Position numbers and translations under genes: made by a program
Origin: an uncultured Chloroflexota bacterium
GTDB taxonomy: Bacteria; Chloroflexota; Anaerolineae; Anaerolineales; Anaerolineaceae
Direction: 5' to 3'
Assembly (NCBI GenBank): GCA_902795255.1
Contig: CADBKS010000019.1
Span: 1-23,831, forward strand
DNA: 23,831 nt
Notes under the pieces: model-generated
The model's database searches: none
What the model saw: the letters and a program-made list of their open reading frames with translations, nothing else
What the model was told of the DNA's origin: nothing
Part shown: positions 22,436 to 23,831 of the stretch, in pieces
How positions within the stretch are numbered: position 1 is the stretch's first letter
How the letters are laid out: the number at the start of each line of letters is the position of its first letter

Positions 22436-23831
22436 CTATGGCTTCTTTTTGGTTTTAAGGTCAATTATTGGCGTATTGAACATGGGGGCGCAGGAATCCA
22501 TAGTGTTACCCAGGGCGCGGTTGGCGGGGGCAACATCACAGGAGGAACACTTAGAGCTGGGGCAGGCTGCGTTGGCACAGCAGGTCGGCCAGAGTTGGTG
22601 GTGACCGGTCTGAACCATCACCTTAAGCTTGCGACCGGCACATTCCGGGGAGCAGACGGCAGACTTGAAAACTTCGCCCGCTTTGAGGAGAGCTTGGCAG
22701 AGACGGTCTATATCGGCGAAATTGTTGTACACCTGGAAGCTCATGCGGGTGGTACCCATCATGCCGATTTCGCGCATTAGCGGCTGGCAACAGTGGTGGC
22801 CGGCCCTAACGCACACCCCCTCGCGGCCTAAAAGTGTGGCTATATCGTGGGGATGGAGGCCGCGGAAATAGAAGGAAAGGGCACCAGCTCGCTGGGTTAT
22901 ATCCAATGGGCCTAAAACCTGGGCACCCTCTAAATCGTTAAGCTTATCTATGGCGTACTGCATTAGGGCCTGGTCATGCTCACGGATCTTATCTCGGCCT
23001 ATGCTGTTGATATAATCGCAGGCAGCTGCCAAGCCTATGGCGCCGGTAATGTTAGGGGTGCCAGCCTCAAAGCGATTGGGCAACACATCCCAGGATGAAC
23101 GCTCTCGCTTGACTATAGAAATCATGCTGCCGCCGAACAGGAACGCGGGCATGCTTTCCAAGAGCTTGCGGCGGCCCCACAGAACGCCTATGCCGGTGGG
23201 AGCCAGCATCTTGTGGCCAGCAAAGGCCAGAAAATCGACATCCAGCTTCTTTACATCGGTGTAGAGGTGGGGAACACCTTGGGCACCGTCTAAAACAATG
23301 GTGATAGGACCGTGAGCTCGGGCCCGGCGGACGATCTCTTGCACAGGATTGATAGTGCCAAAAACATTGGAAACCCAAGCGAAGGCCAGGAGCTTAGGAG
23401 AGTAGCTGAGGGCCTTATCAAGTGAGTCTAAGTCTAGGCTGCCATCTGGTAGGATTTCGATCCAGCGTAGAAGGGCTTTTTTGCGCAAGGCCAGCTGTTG
23501 CCAGGGGACCAGGTCAGAGTGGTGCTCCATAACTGGAAGGGCGATGCTGTCACCCTCTTGGATATTCTGCTCGCCCCATGTGTAAGCCACCATATTGATG
23601 GATTCAGTGGAATTACGAGTGAATATCACCGTTGGAGAGTCGTCGGTTCCGATAAACTCTGCCACCGTACGGCGGGCCTCCTCGTATCTTCGCGTAGAAA
23701 GCTCAGAAAGCGAGTAGAGGCCACGGTGAATGTTGGCATATCCGGTGCGTGTGAAATTGGCTACAGCCTCGATTACACACTCGGGCTGCTGGGAGGAGGC
23801 GCCGCTGTCCAAAAAAGTCAGAGGGTGACCG
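22436..23831 (-). CDS. sufS: Cysteine desulfurase SufS with a cysteine-rich tail, N-terminus outside the window
   Basis: The gene runs off the right edge: the frame reads GHPLTFLDSGASSQQP at the end, which is about residue 25 of a typical SufS. This PLP enzyme removes sulfur from cysteine and passes it to SufU. Visible features are YANIHRGLYSLSELSTRRYE, VIFTRNSTESINMVAY, the PLP lysine in FLAFAGHKMLAPTGIGVLWG, and the catalytic cysteine in VRAGHHCCQPLM. Normal SufS ends near VFKSAV. Here about 70 further residues follow with eight cysteines counted from SAVC (CSPEC, TCCANAAC, SSKCSSC, DSC), ending in a KTKKKP tail. No frameshift is needed to read the tail. It may bind metal or relay sulfur, or may come from a lost downstream stop codon. 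Confidence 0.92.
   Translation of the reverse strand, partial: GHPLTFLDSGASSQQPECVIEAVANFTRTGYANIHRGLYSLSELSTRRYEEARRTVAEFIGTDDSPTVIFTRNSTESINMVAYTWGEQNIQEGDSIALPVMEHHSDLVPWQQLALRKKALLRWIEILPDGSLDLDSLDKALSYSPKLLAFAWVSNVFGTINPVQEIVRRARAHGPITIVLDGAQGVPHLYTDVKKLDVDFLAFAGHKMLAPTGIGVLWGRRKLLESMPAFLFGGSMISIVKRERSSWDVLPNRFEAGTPNITGAIGLAAACDYINSIGRDKIREHDQALMQYAIDKLNDLEGAQVLGPLDITQRAGALSFYFRGLHPHDIATLLGREGVCVRAGHHCCQPLMREIGMMGTTRMSFQVYNNFADIDRLCQALLKAGEVFKSAVCSPECAGRKLKVMVQTGHHQLWPTCCANAACPSSKCSSCDVAPANRALGNTMDSCAPMFNTPIIDLKTKKKP

Noticed and set aside
1..23831. CRISPR array, prophage, toxin-antitoxin or insertion sequence
   Set aside because: No regular direct repeats, integrase, transposase or paired small toxin/antitoxin genes were seen on reading both strands.

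Overview
Two unrelated pieces of DNA appear to meet in this window. Bases 1 to about 20,100 look like a moderately GC-rich Bacillota (Clostridia-like) chromosome. The evidence is the hrcA-grpE-dnaK-dnaJ-prmA order behind a perfect CIRCE operator, the divergent yloU-yloV (Asp23/fakA) pair, Shine-Dalgarno sites before most genes, and strong hairpin terminators. From about 20,100 to the end, base and codon usage change and the genes belong to another genome: a 5'-truncated uncharacterised protein, tRNA-Ser(UGA), and a minus-strand sufS-sufU-DUF59 cluster. At the boundary an aldo/keto reductase is cut off mid-gene against the cut end of the uncharacterised gene. No mobile element is visible there, so an assembly misjoin is the simplest reading.

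Layout. (1) 1-2006: the tail of one sulfatase and a complete second sulfatase, more AT-rich than what follows. (2) 2007-2633: a long spacer with a possible 51-residue ORF and a near-consensus promoter. (3) 2634-4562: an old-yellow-enzyme / 2,4-dienoyl-CoA reductase type flavoenzyme with its terminator. (4) 4617-4944: a non-coding interval full of perfect or near-perfect stems, bounded by two terminators. This is the best candidate for an unrecognised structured RNA. (5) 4959-10850: the class I heat-shock operon on the minus strand, with an RNA hairpin cluster between dnaK and dnaJ. (6) 11095-13158: yloU and fakA. (7) 13220-14053: an alpha/beta-hydrolase. (8) 14278-16913: an exported thioredoxin-like protein overlapping by 4 bases a dihydropyrimidine-dehydrogenase-like Fe-S flavoprotein. 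(9) 17023-19331: three peptidase genes: a VanX-type dipeptidase, a secreted C39-like cysteine peptidase and a CPBP membrane protease. (10) 19555 to about 20,110: a broken aldo/keto reductase. (11) About 20,100-23,831: the foreign-looking segment.

How the genes work together. HrcA binds CIRCE and represses its own operon, which encodes the DnaK/GrpE/DnaJ chaperone; PrmA methylates ribosomal protein L11. FakA activates exogenous fatty acids by phosphorylation together with a FakB partner not seen here. In the last segment SufS extracts sulfur from cysteine and SufU accepts it. The DUF59 protein probably assists Fe-S cluster maturation. No CRISPR array, prophage, insertion sequence or rRNA was seen. 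All family assignments are from motif recognition by eye; no database search was run.
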